From Paramecium octaurelia (lineage: Eukaryota; Ciliophora; Oligohymenophorea; Peniculida; Parameciidae), in contig CAJJDP010000017.1 in assembly GCA_905182995.1 (NCBI GenBank), positions 529,331 to 593,330 of the forward strand: DNA of 64,000 bases. The letters are read 5' to 3'. The notes beneath the pieces were generated by a model. The model was given only the letters and a program-made list of their open reading frames with translations, ran no database searches and had not been told where the DNA came from. The position numbers and the translations under genes were made by a program. How positions within the stretch are numbered: the stretch's first letter is position 1; the number at the start of each line of letters is the position of its first letter. Below are positions 1-12,921 of this stretch, in pieces.

Positions 1-1
1 A

Positions 2-1443
2 AAATTAGGAGAATGCATCTAACAATTTTGTTTAATGAGAGGATTCACTGTTTTATATGAATAACTGGAAATGCTGGGAAGCGGAGCATTTGCATCGGTT
101 TATAAAGTAAGTAGAAAAAGAGATGAGAAGTATTTTGCTGCAAAAACATATTTCAAATAATTCTATGATGATCATCCACACAAAGAAAGATTGCTTGTAA
201 AGATATTTATTTAAATATAGGTTAGTCAATGGTTTATAATGAAATTACAACTCTTAAAAATGTTGATCATTAAAATATCATGAAACTATATGAAGTAATT
301 TAAGAAAAAGATAAGTTGATATTAATCATGGAATATTGTGCAGGAGGAACATTATATTCTTATGTGAAATAAAAGGTTAAATTCAACGATAAGCACTATG
401 CTTATATATTAAAGTAATTATGTGATGCTCTATATGAGATGCATAGATTAAACTTTGTACATAGAGATCTCAAATTAGAAAATATCATGCTAGAATCAAA
501 AGACTATTTATAATTAAAATTAGTTGATTTTGGTTTCTCTGAAATCATTAACGAAAAATAATTAGTTAGTTAAGCAGGAACTCCTGGTTTTCTTCCTCCA
601 GAAATTTTCAGATAAATACCTTATACTGCTAAAAGTGATATCTTTAGTTTAGGTGTAATTATGTATTTGGTATAAATTTATTATCTATTCAGATTGTTGC
701 TGGATATATGCCATTCAAAGCCCCTACTGCAACATAAATCTTAGAGTTAAATAGAAAATGCCAAGTTAACTTTGATAAGTCTCCTTGGCAAGATGTTAAT
801 CCAGATTTGAAATACTTAATTAAGAAGATGCTTGAATTTAAAATAGAAGATAGAATAAGTTGCTTAGAGATTCTAGACAGTCCTTACATTTTACATCACT
901 CACGTTAGACTTCAGAAACTAATTATAAATCAAACTAAATGTTAAGTGGACTTGAATTGGATAAGTGCAATAGGCAATCAATGAAAAGTATCAAATAGTC
1001 TGAACAATCTAATGATAGAAGCAAAGAATTTTAATTAGATTTTTCAATTCATACAAATGACATCAAGTCTCTTTATTAAAGGAATTCTTAAAAGACTAAT
1101 AAATCAAATAGATCAATAAATTCTTTAGCAAAAAACTCATCATAAAAAAAAATATCGCGATCAGTGCCTAAAGAATGTTAACTCTCTAAATTTTAGAGCA
1201 CCAAAAAGGTAGAGGATTAGGACTCGCATAAGAGTTTAAGCAAAAAGCAGAGTTCTTTTGGGGATGTTATAATATGTAAAAATCAAATTGATTATCATTT
1301 AATTAGAAGAAACAAAGATTGTAACATTTGAAGACACAGACTCTTTGAAATTAGAATAGATTCTATATTTAAAAAGAGGTGGATTAGCCTTTAATAAACC
1401 AAAGAAACCTTTGGATTAATTTTCTAACTAAGACAACAACTGA
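2..1443 (+). CDS. Serine/threonine protein kinase, truncated at the left edge
   Basis: The reading frame is already open at the window edge, so the true start is missing. Seen: glycine-rich loop (GSGAFASVYK), catalytic loop VHRDLKLEN, DFG followed by GFSEI, an activation segment ending TPGFLPPE (PPE where APE is usual), and DIFSLG of subdomain IX. A low-complexity Ser/Gln/Lys tail of roughly 150 residues follows the kinase domain. Introns of 29 nt (197-225), 23 nt (near 671-693) and 31 nt (1276-1306) restore the frame, and the last one is needed to reach the TGA at 1441. Family knowledge: transfers phosphate from ATP to Ser/Thr of target proteins. It resembles CAMK/ULK-type kinases, but the subgroup and substrate cannot be told. 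It runs convergently into the carboxypeptidase gene, with 15 bp between stops. Confidence 0.85.
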
Positions 1444-1458
1444 ACTATTTATTATAAT

Positions 1459-3484
1459 TCATGATAATGAAAATTATTAAATATAAGTTAATTATATTTA
1501 TTAATATTCATTAACCTTTTTTCTTTTTGGGAGGGAGTAAAGGAATCTTTTTTAACTTCTTAGTTTATGACCCTAGTTCTAAAAATGAAGATATATAAAA
1601 ACATTACATTAATCATTATTTTAAAGTTGAATTTATTATTATTGAGGCATAGCTTATTCTTTTGGATCATCATTAGAGTAATCAGACCCTTCATCACCTG
1701 AATTATTTTTGTCGTCCTTTTGTTAGTTTTTAAGACTATTTTACTCAATTTCTTCCATAACTTATTTAACTTTTATCTATTCTGGCTCATAACAATCTAT
1801 AATTGATAAACAAAAAGATTGTGCAATTTCTTTGTAAATATCTAAGTTGAAATGAAAATATTCATATTTGCCAAAGTCAGCTCCGCAGAATGACATCTCC
1901 AAAGTATAACAGTTTATAATCGAAAGCTCTCTCCATAAGGCAATCTTAAATATTAAATATGATAAATACTCTAGCAGAACCTTCTCTATCCTTTTAAAGC
2001 AAAAAGCAACAGTCCTTGAACGAGAAAACGCTGCAATTATTTCGATTGAGCATTGGGAATACTAATTCTTTTCTATTAGGATCCTTTCCTTAACATCCAT
2101 ACATAAAGATGTTCTTCTTTCTTGAATGTCCATGTATATCACAAAAGAGTACTAAGTCTCTTTCTTCTTTAGTCTTTTTAACTAATTATTTGGTGTGGTA
2201 AATTGTAGGGTGTTACTTCTTATTTGGATCAATCCATTATCGATTTAAATCAACCCCTGCTAAGTTACATCTATAATTTCCATTCACAACTCCATCAATG
2301 TTAAGCATTGGAACTATTTTGAATATAAAATTTTCTCTTAGGATTCTTGCTTCATGAGTGTTACCTGTTAAAAAATCAATCATGTATTCCATAACATAAC
2401 TGGCCATAGTTTCACCTGGGTGCACTCTGGAAGTAATGACAATTCCTTTCTTCTCTTTGCCATTATTAAAATCCCCAATGATTAAGAAATCACACATGTT
2501 TCCAGCAATAGTTTAACATAGTTATTTTCTTTTCACTCTATTTTTTTTAGCAGGGTCAGATTCCAACTGTTTTAGATATCTGCACAAATGAGTGAATGTG
2601 TAAGGATAACAATGGGCAATGTAGATGCAATCAAAGTCATATTAAAATTTAACTGCGAATGTTAAAGTGTAATAGAACCCTCCATTCTTTCTCTTCATAT
2701 TGTTTTGATAATAGCAAATTTCATGGCCATCTCTAAACCATCCTATCTCTTTAATATATTTAAAATTATTATTACTTTTTTATTTTGCACCCTGTTCTGA
2801 ATACATTAACGGTTTCATTCCAGAATTATATAATGAATCGGGCTTCATCATATTAATAATATTGAATCTATACTCCACATCCTTTCTTGTATTTGATAGA
2901 GAAAAATAGAACCATTATGTGTTCATTGTAGTGTAATAGTCAGGCTTAAGGATGAGGTTATACTCATAGTCACAACTTTAATAATTTTGAATTGATAAGT
3001 TACATTTATATGGCTCTTCGGAGATTCCCACTTTCAAATCTACTTTCAAAAACTAATGTAGAATCCTCTTTAGATTACGGCATATAATATGGTAAGACTT
3101 CCAAACCATATGTTGCTGGATCAACGTCCTATGGAAATCATGATAATGGTACCTTAGTAAAAGGACTAGGATCAGCACAGTCAAATACTACTTTATTCAG
3201 CAATGTGTCTGCAAAACAGATTCTTTCAATTTCTCTTCTTAAACTCTCTTCCAGAATAGTTTATTTTGGGATATACATAGGTTCAAATGGTTCATTATGA
3301 TTTATGAATTCAGGTGAATTTGGTAATAATACAAAATCAGTTCCCCTTCTATAAATTTAAATAAATACGTTCGAGTGAGATATTCTGGGTCCATCTTCTT
3401 GATTTCATTCTTTTATTCCTCTGTTTTGTAATACAAAGACTTGTTTATCCCGTAAAAAAATTCATCTGTATTAAAATCCATCAT
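1459..3484 (-). CDS. Cytosolic carboxypeptidase (CCP/AGBL, M14 family)
   Basis: An N-terminal CCP module contains the signature [13 protein letters not shown]. The M14 catalytic domain follows with the zinc ligands HPGE and the later histidine of CDIHGHS, the substrate-binding segment [15 protein letters not shown], and the catalytic glutamate in [12 protein letters not shown]. The C-terminal tail is acidic and Gln-rich. At least two short introns (GTA...TAG) lie in the 5' half. Family knowledge: these enzymes remove glutamates from polyglutamylated tubulin or C-terminal residues of tubulin, acting on ciliary and cortical microtubules, which suits a ciliate. Which AGBL subgroup is not resolved. 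The last 50 or so codons are low complexity, so the exact 3' end is less certain than the catalytic part. Confidence 0.88.
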
Positions 3485-4291
3485 TATTTGAATTATATAT
3501 AATACTAATAATATTTATAATCCATTTATTATATTGATGAAAATACTAATGTCCAATACATTAATGAAATATTCATATTAAGTTTTAGTTTGAATGTATG
3601 TGCTTATAATTACTTATTTAATTTATTATAGTAATATATTGAAATAGATTCTATAAGCCATTATTTATAATGGCTAAAGTAAAGTAAGACAAAGATCACA
3701 TATGATCTAACCTTTAGGATATAGTACTTAAGCCGCTATGCTGCCGGGTTATCTGCATGAGGTAACATTGAAATAAGGAAATATTGTAATTATAATTCAT
3801 AAGAACATTACTTAAATGATATTCATACTAGAAAAAAAGGTTAATTAAATAAAATATAATAATTTTCTTTGAGCCAATCCATTAAAACAAATCTAATTTA
3901 TTAAATATTGTTTTTAAATCATATCAAAAATATTTATGTTAGTCTACCTTTCTTAATTCAATAATAAATTTATAATTGGGTAATAGTTAATATTATAAAT
4001 AGTTTTCATATACAGAATTATCATAATAATAAGTATTAGATTATAAATTAAGTTTGGTTTTTTGTTAATAAAGATAGAGAGAATGAGGATATTTAGGAAA
4101 TTGTGTAGAAATAATGAGATCACATTTTATTTTGATATCAATAATATATAGTATGGTTATTAAATAAGAATATTAGAAATATGATAATCGAAATTATAAG
4201 AATATAGAAATGAATGTGTTTATAATATAAAATAAAAGAAGAATAATGATATATATTATAAATAATTAGAAGTCATAAATAAAACAAGTTA
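3485..4291. other. AT-rich intergenic region, no supported protein gene
   Basis: No protein-like frame longer than about 40 codons is convincing here. The only departure from the AT-rich background is a more GC-rich, self-complementary block near 3656-3790, listed separately. The region precedes the tRNA-Ser gene. Confidence 0.6.
3656..3790 (+). ncRNA. Possible structured non-coding RNA
   Basis: Seen: a perfect 8-bp hairpin at 3656-3675 (AGCCATTA/TAATGGCT, loop TTTA), a second short hairpin (GATCA/TGATC) just downstream, and a locally GC-rich stretch near 3730-3765 that stands out from AT-rich surroundings. An ANANNA-like hexamer (ATAGTA) near 3721 and an ACA near 3767 would fit an H/ACA snoRNA layout, but both motifs are weak and common. 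Strand is a guess. It could equally be a decayed exon. Confidence 0.22.
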
Positions 4292-4372
4292 GATGCTTTG
4301 GCCGAGTGGTTAAGGCGGCGGCCTGCTAAGCCGTTGGGATTTCCCGCGTGAGTTCGAGTCTCACAGGCATCG
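4292..4372 (+). tRNA. tRNA-Ser (anticodon GCT)
   Basis: A cloverleaf can be drawn: acceptor GATGCTT pairs with AGGCATC (one G-T), D-arm GGCCGAGTGGTTAAGGC, anticodon loop CTGCTAA with GCT, a long variable arm as expected of serine tRNA, and T-arm GAGTTCGAGTCTC. G is the discriminator and CCA is not encoded. A run of seven T follows directly and serves as the RNA polymerase III terminator. No intron. Confidence 0.95.
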
Positions 4373-5019
4373 ATTTTTTTTATTTTTATTATTATTACTT
4401 ATACTTTTCCTTATTTCAATCTATTCATATTTCACATTCCTCTTATTCCATTTATATCTTTTTATATTCTTAATTATATATATCATTTATTTTTTATCTT
4501 CTATTTATTTTATTAACATATTCAAAAAATACTTTTTTTACATCTCCATTTCTGGTAGTGTATCAATTTATTATCACATTAAATTAGGTTCATATAAATT
4601 TGGCATATATTAAAAATAAGATCAAATTCTATATAAAGTTTTAAGATTGCTTTTTGATTTCTAAATTAACGAGAATGAAGTAAGAATATTTTGGAAAGAA
4701 GTAAGAATTTATTATTGTTCTTATAAAGTATTCTTAAAACATTAAAATCTTTAAACTTTATATTGAAATTCCAAGATTCAAATTAGTAATCTTTAATGGA
4801 AATACTATGGGGGCTTCCCATAAATTATTAATTGATGAGTGATTAAAAGCAGAATCGTTTTTGAAATCATGCAATTTTTCTCATTCAATATATTAAATCA
4901 TCTATTAGAATTAGAACCAATCATATTTCATGAATAAAATAATGAAAAGCAAATTTAAATTGTGATTTACCAATTTGAAAATTAATAAAAATATTTTTAA
5001 TAAAAGAAACAACCCTCTA
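4373..5019. other. AT-rich intergenic region
   Basis: After the T-run ending the tRNA gene there is only AT-rich sequence with short unconvincing frames. It probably contains the promoter of the small gene at 5020. Confidence 0.5.
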
Positions 5020-5268
5020 ATGGATTCAAACCAATCCTTTTTCAACTCAAATTCATCTTTTACTCCCTCTTCCCCTTAAAAAACTAGGTATTTATGCATT
5101 TTTTACAGAAGACCTCTTCCAAGTCCTTCCCTAGATAGTCTAGAAGATTTCAATTTAAACGACATCTAGTCTGAAGGAGAAAGCTCAAGGAAGTCTTCAG
5201 GTTAGAGGTTTGACAAACCTGTTTTAGTAATTGAGTATTTGGTAGAAAAACTCAAAGACTATGAATGA
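5020..5268 (+). CDS. Small serine-rich protein of unknown function
   Basis: Two exons joined by a 21-nt intron (5088-5108, GTA...CAG) give a protein of about 75 residues beginning MDSNQSFFNSNSSF. Composition is rich in Ser and Pro at the N-terminus and more charged near the C-terminus (VLVIEYLVEKLKDYE). No signal peptide, membrane segment or known domain is visible. Support comes from the well-formed intron, the preserved frame across it and lower AT content than the flanks. It lies between the tRNA gene and a degenerate zone. It could be a conserved small Paramecium protein, but I do not recognise it. Confidence 0.55.
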
Positions 5269-5649
5269 ACTTTATTGGAATAAAAAAACTTCAGAAAAAA
5301 CAAAGAAAGAAAAACAAAATAATCACTAATATGTATTAATAATTTTTTTTTCTTTCATTCTCATAATAAATTAATGAGTTGAAGTTCCTTTTCTAATAAA
5401 ATGAACTGGAATCTTCAGTCTAAAAATAAATATAAAAATAATGGTAATCGTAATTATATTAATTCAATTTTTTATTTTTTACACTTAATTTTACACTTGC
5501 CCAAGAGCTCACAGTATACCTAAAAGAAAATATGATCAAATATTTAATGGTCGTGGCTGAATTTCAGCCAAATAGAATGATAATAAAATAATTATATATA
5601 AATATTTAATTCTGAATTATTCGTTATATTTGATTATTTAATGATACAA
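5269..5649. other. AT-rich intergenic region
   Basis: No coding signal. The only notable element is the perfect inverted repeat at 5554-5570. Confidence 0.5.
5554..5570. repeat. Perfect 8+1+8 inverted repeat
   Basis: TGGCTGAA, one T, then TTCAGCCA. It could form a hairpin in RNA or a cruciform in DNA. It is more GC-rich than its flanks. No neighbouring gene clearly uses it, and function is unknown. Confidence 0.6.
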
Positions 5650-6600
5650 ACATTTCAAGCAAATAATAGCTAAATTTAAAGATATATTGGTTGTTGATCA
5701 TTACCTATTGATTGATCACAATATTCATGCACTTGGAGTGCTGCTTAAACTTATTCTGCTATTTCTTCATGTAGCAATTAAAGAGACTGATTTATTAAGT
5801 AAAATAGTCGATAAATTCAAAATTGTTAACCTATATTCTTTATTGAAAATATTCTAAGAACTAATTTAAGAAATTATGAATTTAGTTTTAAAATAATTTT
5901 AACAATAATAAATTTTTATTTGTTCGATATATTTAAATGCAATTTGTCTAGGAGATTAATATTGGTGATAAGATTTTTGCTCAAATCTTTGAATTAATGA
6001 AAATTAAATAATCCTAGAAGTGGCCAAAACTATAGAGAAAGTTTTAACTAGAAATAATCATTTTTTATAGAATTATTAAAAATAATGAATTAATAATGAA
6101 TAAATTGCTTAATCATAACATTAAAAATTAGATATTACTTTCAATGATACAAATTTTATTGATAAATTTGTAATACACTGAATATTATTATGAAAAATAA
6201 TTTTTTATAATGCTAAAAAAAGACTTGTTAAACAAAATTACATTAAATAGAAAGGAGTAGAATTGGTTTTATTATAGAATATTTGCCCATGATATCTTTC
6301 TTGATATTATTATTTAGTTATTTTTGCTGTCAAATTCATTCTATATATGTTTACACAAATGGAATTCATTATTTACCAATACTTTAGTAAGATCTATTTT
6401 ATAAATTGATTGAAATAATATTAGAGCAAATATAATTTCTGTATTTTTGTTACCTTCATAAAATGATAGAATGCATTAATAGTGCATTGATTCCTCTAAA
6501 TTTTATTATGTAAATGAGGTTATCATCTTCTATACCTAATAGATCAAAGGGATAGAGATGGCATATTATAGATTTTGTTTATTTAAATCTATAGATAATA
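5650..6600 (+). pseudogene. Possible decayed protein gene (ORFs in three frames)
   Basis: Three successive open stretches in different frames (roughly 5655-5970, 5945-6420 and 6410-6600) read as plausible hydrophobic, helical protein. They cannot be joined by normal GTA...AG introns of 20-30 nt. The last frame even runs over the start of the cyclophilin gene. With TGA as the only stop, long chance ORFs are expected in AT-rich DNA, so this may be a relic or chance. No domain recognised. Confidence 0.3.
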
Positions 6601-6607
6601 AAATCAA

Positions 6608-7206
6608 ATGAAATTGATAATTCTATGCTTAATGATGGTTGGAGTTTTCTCGGCTTTATCAAATTAAGTTATTACACATAAAGTGAAAATAGGAGTGACA
6701 ATTGATGGGTAGAATGCCGGTGAAATCTAATTAGGCCTCTTTGGGGAGGTTGTACCAAAAACAGTTGAGAACTTTAGAGCTTTGTGCACAGGAGAAAGAG
6801 GTATAGGTTATGCTGGATCTCCATTCCATAGAATAATTCCAAATTTTATGATTTAAGGAGGGGATTTTGTAAGTGGAAATGGATATGGAGGAGCTTCAAT
6901 TTATGGGAGCTCATTTGATGATGAAAATTTCAAATTGGAACATGAAATTGGTTGTATTTCAATGGCAAATGCAGGACCAAATACCAACGGCAGTCAATTC
7001 TTTATTACTACAGCAGAAACTCATTGGGTAATTGATTAATTATTATATTCTCAAAGTTGGATGGAAAACATGTCGTTTTTGGGCGGGTTATCGAGAATAT
7101 GGATTTGGTAAAGACAATTGAGTCTAAAGGATCACAAAGTGGGAAACCATAAGCCAATGTAGTTTTTGCTTCTTGTAGTGCTGAAACTGTATCAAAACAA
7201 TCATGA
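6608..7206 (+). CDS. Secreted/ER cyclophilin-type peptidyl-prolyl isomerase
   Basis: The start ATG is followed by a clear signal peptide ([18 protein letters not shown]). A complete cyclophilin domain follows with the active-site signature [15 protein letters not shown] (catalytic Arg, Phe, Met, Gln), the pocket residues QFFITT, and [10 protein letters not shown] across the single 29-nt intron at 7028-7056. Length, about 190 residues, is normal for cyclophilin B types. Family knowledge: it accelerates cis-trans isomerisation of prolyl bonds and helps secretory proteins fold. No KDEL-like retention signal is visible at the C-terminus (ends TVSKQS), so it may be secreted or stored. It converges on the V-ATPase gene with 70 bp between stops. 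Confidence 0.95.
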
Positions 7207-7276
7207 TCTGGAATAATATTATTATATATGTATTTCATATGGATTAATCTTTATATTTGTGCTTTAATAATAATAC

Positions 7277-7833
7277 TCATGATGTTTATGATAAAATCAA
7301 GGACACAATAAGCCCATACAATGCCAAAGCTTCTGCAAAAATCAAAATCAAAATCATTCCTACAAAAATTCTATCTTATTAGGCGTTTGCTCTGACTCCT
7401 GCATCACCAACAATACCAATTGATAATCCGGCAGCCTAAAATCTGTAAAATAAATATATCTTACTAAAGAGCTCAGTCCACAACATAATCCAGCTGATAA
7501 ATAAGCATATCCTTATTTTGATGCTGATTGTGCTGTAATTGATGAAACTATTTATTATATTAATCATCAATACCTTTTCCTTACAAAATAACACCAACAA
7601 TCATCCCATAGATTCCCAGAATACCAGCCATGACAACTGGAATAACAGACTTCATAATCAAATCTGGTTTTAAAACACCCATTGAGCAAATTCCGACTCC
7701 AGATTTTGTAGCACCATATGAGGATCCCAAATCTACGATTAATTATTAAAATACTGGCAAAAACGACTGCAGATGCAACTCCAATATATCCAAAGAAGTA
7801 GGCAGATGGCTCAATAGTATCGTTCTCAGCCAT
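7277..7833 (-). CDS. V-type H+-ATPase proteolipid subunit c
   Basis: About 160 residues with four hydrophobic helices. Conserved blocks include [34 protein letters not shown], the [20 protein letters not shown] segment and the last helix [13 protein letters not shown], which carries the essential proton-carrying glutamate. Three short introns of about 22-26 nt interrupt the gene, each starting GTA. Family knowledge: a ring of these subunits forms the rotor of the vacuolar proton pump that acidifies endosomes, food vacuoles and the contractile vacuole system. The start ATG ([10 protein letters not shown]) fits the usual short cytosolic or lumenal N-terminus of the family. Confidence 0.95.
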
Positions 7834-8514
7834 TTTTTAATATTTATTTTATTTAATGGAAATTAAAGATTTAATATGAACATAAAAATGCTAATTAATA
7901 AAGAAAATAATTCTATATTATATTCCAGAATGTTGATTCGTATTTTCTTATCTTTTGAAATAAAGTAAATTTACAAGTAAGATAACCATCTTAGCTTATA
8001 AATTTATCATTTAATTAGGTAATAGTATATGAAAATTATATTAAAATATTGAAATATGAAAATTACCTTATATAATTTAAGAATATGTAATAATTCTTAA
8101 CAGAATTAATTGAAAAAATTATGGTAAATATATTTAATTGAATTTTCAAGATATTGTTTTGCTTGGAAAATCAATAAATTGATTTGCCATTCCACAATTA
8201 ATGCTTATTTTATTTTCTGTTCTTAAGAGGTTTTAATACTTCTAATTCATGTATTACAAGATTTCAAGAGTATTTGAATAACTTAGAATATGTGTATTTA
8301 AATGTAAACCTTAAAATAAGGCCTAAGTATTTGTAAATTATGTTTAATGATTTTCAAAGAAAATTTACACTTTTTGAAGAAATATGTCTTTTTTCTCTTT
8401 TAATAGCTTAGTTTGGAAGCATCATCTCCATTTATTTAGTTAATAATTCCAAGAAAACCAATAGTAAATATATTAATATATAATATATAAACATTAATAT
8501 TATAATATTTAGTT
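7834..8514. other. AT-rich intergenic region between divergent genes
   Basis: It lies between the starts of the V-ATPase c gene (minus) and the gene at 8515 (plus), so it should hold both promoters. No protein-like frame, tRNA or repeat is convincing. Confidence 0.5.
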
Positions 8515-9286
8515 ATGAGTGTTAAAGTACAATTGATACACTAACAATGGGATGATATTAGGAAAGTTTTAAGAGCCACTTAAAGAAAACTGACAAATAC
8601 TAATAATCTTTCCCTTACTAATTGTGCACATACAAATAAAAGCAATGATCAAGTGTAAAAAGAAGCAATTTTTTCTGATAATGAGCAGGAATTTTATAAT
8701 AGCAACCCAAATGCCCTATTATTATTAAAAGATACGTGTCGAAGTGTATTAATTCGATTAATTTTTAGACACAAGGCGAAAGTTTTATTTGAGCTAAAAA
8801 AGAAGAGAACTATCTTCTTAAAATGATCAAGAGTTTTATAGTTAACTACAGAGCAGAAGGGAACAAGCAAAAAAACACAGAATTCTTTATAGCAATATTA
8901 CAAATTTTGAGAAAGCAATAAAACAAATAACGACTCCGAAAGTAAGTTTAACAAGACCTTCTACAAGAGTCAGATAAAATAGTTAAGAGATTCAATTAAA
9001 CAAAATAAAATAAAACTAAATAGATTCAAATAAAAACAATAAGGCAATTCCAAATGAGACTCAATACTGCAATCTTAGTGGTGATAAAAAACAAGTGAAG
9101 AAGAATTCTAACAATTTTTGGCATCGAATAAAAACACCCTCTACAGATAATAAAGATAATATAACTTAAATTTTAAAAAAAAGATTCAAAAAGAAAAATG
9201 ATTTATCCCTAGATATCTGTTGTTTCAATTATGAATCGTTGAGGTTACTAAATTAAGCAAAGACACCTACTCTGTATTATTAATGA
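8515..9286 (+). CDS. Uncharacterised basic, Asn/Gln/Lys-rich protein
   Basis: A long frame starts MSVKVQLIHQQWDDIRK and ends at TGA 9284. A 25-nt intron near 8739-8763 is needed to keep the frame, and its donor reads GTGTATT rather than the usual GTA. The protein is about 245 residues, strongly basic and rich in Asn, Gln, Lys and Ser, with a segment rich in Arg and Gln in the middle. No signal peptide, TM helix or known domain is seen. It precedes the Nudix gene by only 24 bp on the same strand. Function unknown. Confidence 0.6.
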
Positions 9287-9310
9287 TTTTCTATAATTAT
9301 TTAATTTTTA

Positions 9311-9742
9311 ATGAAATAAAGACCATAATTAGCATGCGACGCAGTGTGTTTTAGAAAACTAGAAAATGATGTCAAAAAAGTATTATTAATAACAAGAGGA
9401 CGCGAACCATTTTTGGGAAGATATGCATTTCCAGGAGGACATTTGGATTATGGTGAAGACCCAATTTAATGTTGTTTGAGAGAACTCAAAGAGGAAACTG
9501 GAATATTAGGATTAAGTGTTGATTTGATAGACGTAAAAGGATCTCCAGATCGAGATCCAAGAGGACATTACGTCTCTATTGTGTATAAGATTGAGGTTCC
9601 AGAAGATGCTGAGCCTGAGGCAGCGGATGATGCTAAGACAGCTCAATGGGTAAGTGTTGAAGAAATGCTCAAATTGGGTAAAGATGCATTTGCATTTGAT
9701 CATTATGAAGTGCTAGAATATGCTCATAAGAAATTCCCATGA
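9311..9742 (+). CDS. Nudix hydrolase (ADP-ribose pyrophosphatase-like)
   Basis: A single exon of about 143 residues contains a complete Nudix box: GGHLDYGE, seven residues, RELKEETGI (pattern GX5EX7REUXEEXGU, U being a large aliphatic residue). The upstream strand-rich part (VLLITRGREPFLGRYAFPGG) and the downstream AQWVSVEEM segment are typical of the fold. Family knowledge: Mg2+-dependent hydrolysis of nucleoside diphosphates linked to another moiety. The segment SPDRDPRGHYVSIVYKI, with RDPRG after the Nudix box, favours ADP-ribose pyrophosphatase-like activity over dNTP cleaning, but the substrate is inferred. No targeting peptide, so probably cytosolic. Confidence 0.92.
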
Positions 9743-9856
9743 ATATAAATATATTATATAAGATATCAGTTAACTGTGAAATGTTGATTAGAATCAAACT
9801 CTTTCTTTTTTGATCATCAATTATTAATTTATGATAAATTACATATACTTATTGTA

Positions 9857-11329
<1,473 letters not shown>

Positions 11330-11419
11330 ATAATTAATCAAATTTGATCACAAGGAGGAATGCTTTATAAATTGAATATGAATTATTGAATGTATAGAAA
11401 TAAATTATCAATAAGACTA

Positions 11420-12871
11420 TCAATATTTTTAAGATTATCTTTACTTTGATAATTTTAGCTTATTAAATGTGGACTTCTATTCCGACGGTTCCGTTTTGCA
11501 AGTTATCCTGCTCTTTTGACATTATCTTTCAAAACTGGAGGTTGAACTTCCACTTAACCTGGGAGAGAGCAAATTCGTTTTAATTTTGAACAGCTTCTAA
11601 CTTTTTTTGGGACTACTTGGACTGCTGTCTTCGCTGTTTAAATCGAGGTTGAATTGAAGTTTAGATTTCATTGAATGTCTGAGACGAATAAAGATAGGTT
11701 GAGTATCCAATTAGAACCATTCGTGAGTCTTACACTGAGAAATAGAATATCGAAACAAGGGATTTTTGTTGAGCATATTATTTAGTAGATCAATACAAGG
11801 TTTGGATAAGGAAGTATTTGAAAAATCCAAATTATTGTCTGTGTTTAATTGGACCGTTTCTTGTTCAGTAGCACCTTTGAAGAGTGGCTTCCCTGTTAGC
11901 ATGACATAGAGCAAGGCTCCCAAACTATAGATATCAACTTTGAAATCATAAGGATAGTCTAATAAGATTTCTGGAGCCACATAGCCAGGAGTGCCACATC
12001 GAGTAAACATGTACTTGCCGTCTCTTCTATAGTAATCGGCCAATCCTAGGTCAGCTATAACTAGATCAGTAATTTGGCCCTTTTTACGAAGCAGTAAATT
12101 TTAAGGCTTTATGTCTCTGTGGAATATACCTTTCGAGTGCATGTAGAGTAGGGCATTGAGAAGTTCCATCATAATTAGTTTAGCTTGTTCTTCTGTTATC
12201 AACTATTGGGTGTTGATGAAATTAGTGAGGTCACCGCCAGATAAATAATCAAATACGAGATAAATTTGAGTTTTTGTTTCGAAAACCTCATGTAATTGGA
12301 TGATATTCGAGTGTGACAACTGTCTTAAAATATGAATCTCTTTTACTAGGGCTGATCTATCTGATAGTAACGAAAATGATGATTTGTCGAATACTTTCAC
12401 TGCGTTTTCAGCTAAGTTATGTTTGTTTCTGGCTTTAATGACCTATAATTAAATTAAACAATACTTTCGCAAAGTTTCCTTGTCCTATTACAGAGAGGAG
12501 ATGATATTTAGATTGAAAATCTGATTGGAGGCAATACTGTTTGAGATTGATAAAAAAGTCATCAACATTGCTGCCGTACAATTAGAATTCGATTTAATTT
12601 TTTATTAAACAAATCCCTTGTTGTTCCATTCTAATAAGACAAGCATTTTCTATGTCTGCATAAATTTCAGTCTATAAATTAGGATGATACATACACTCCC
12701 ATCTTTCATTATAAGACATTTCCCTTATAATTTAAGAGAAATTAGATCATATTAATCAACGCTTTTAGTAGGTACATAAAATCTGCCTTCTATAATTGGA
12801 AGACAATTGTTGATGATTTTTCGAGGTGACCAAAAACCTTGATCTTAATTATCAAAAAAGGATTTATACAT
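11420..12871 (-). CDS. Protein kinase B of the tandem trio, with DLG for DFG
   Basis: Same layout as its neighbours: an N-terminal module (MYKSFFDNQDQGFW, then VPTKSVDQYDL), then VIGQGNFAKV, AVKVFDKSSF, FHRDIKPQN and CGTPGYVAPE. The metal-binding motif reads DLG (12044-12052) instead of DFG, a substitution also seen in some active kinases. Introns of 23-30 nt lie in the N-terminal part (one around the codons after KDGS) and after the glycine loop. The Ser-rich tail (SEDSSPSSPKK) could be a phosphorylation region. Kinase C ends 51 bp upstream on the same strand. Substrate unknown. Confidence 0.87.
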
Positions 12872-12899
12872 TATTAATTTATAAAAATTAACTCGAGTT

Positions 12900-12917
12900 T
12901 ATATATATATATATATT
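12900..12917. repeat. (TA)n dinucleotide run
   Basis: About nine TA units sit between the stop of kinase C and the start of kinase B. A simple repeat, probably of no specific function. Confidence 0.8.
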
Positions 12918-12921
12918 AATT

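Noticed and set aside
2237..2497. Carboxypeptidase as a short 86-residue protein
   Set aside because: It is only the part between a standard-code stop and an ATG. With TAA/TAG as Gln the frame extends over the whole CCP gene.
12900..12917. TA run as telomere or regulatory element
   Set aside because: Telomeric repeats of Paramecium are G4T2/G3T3-like; a short TA run is ordinary in such AT-rich DNA.
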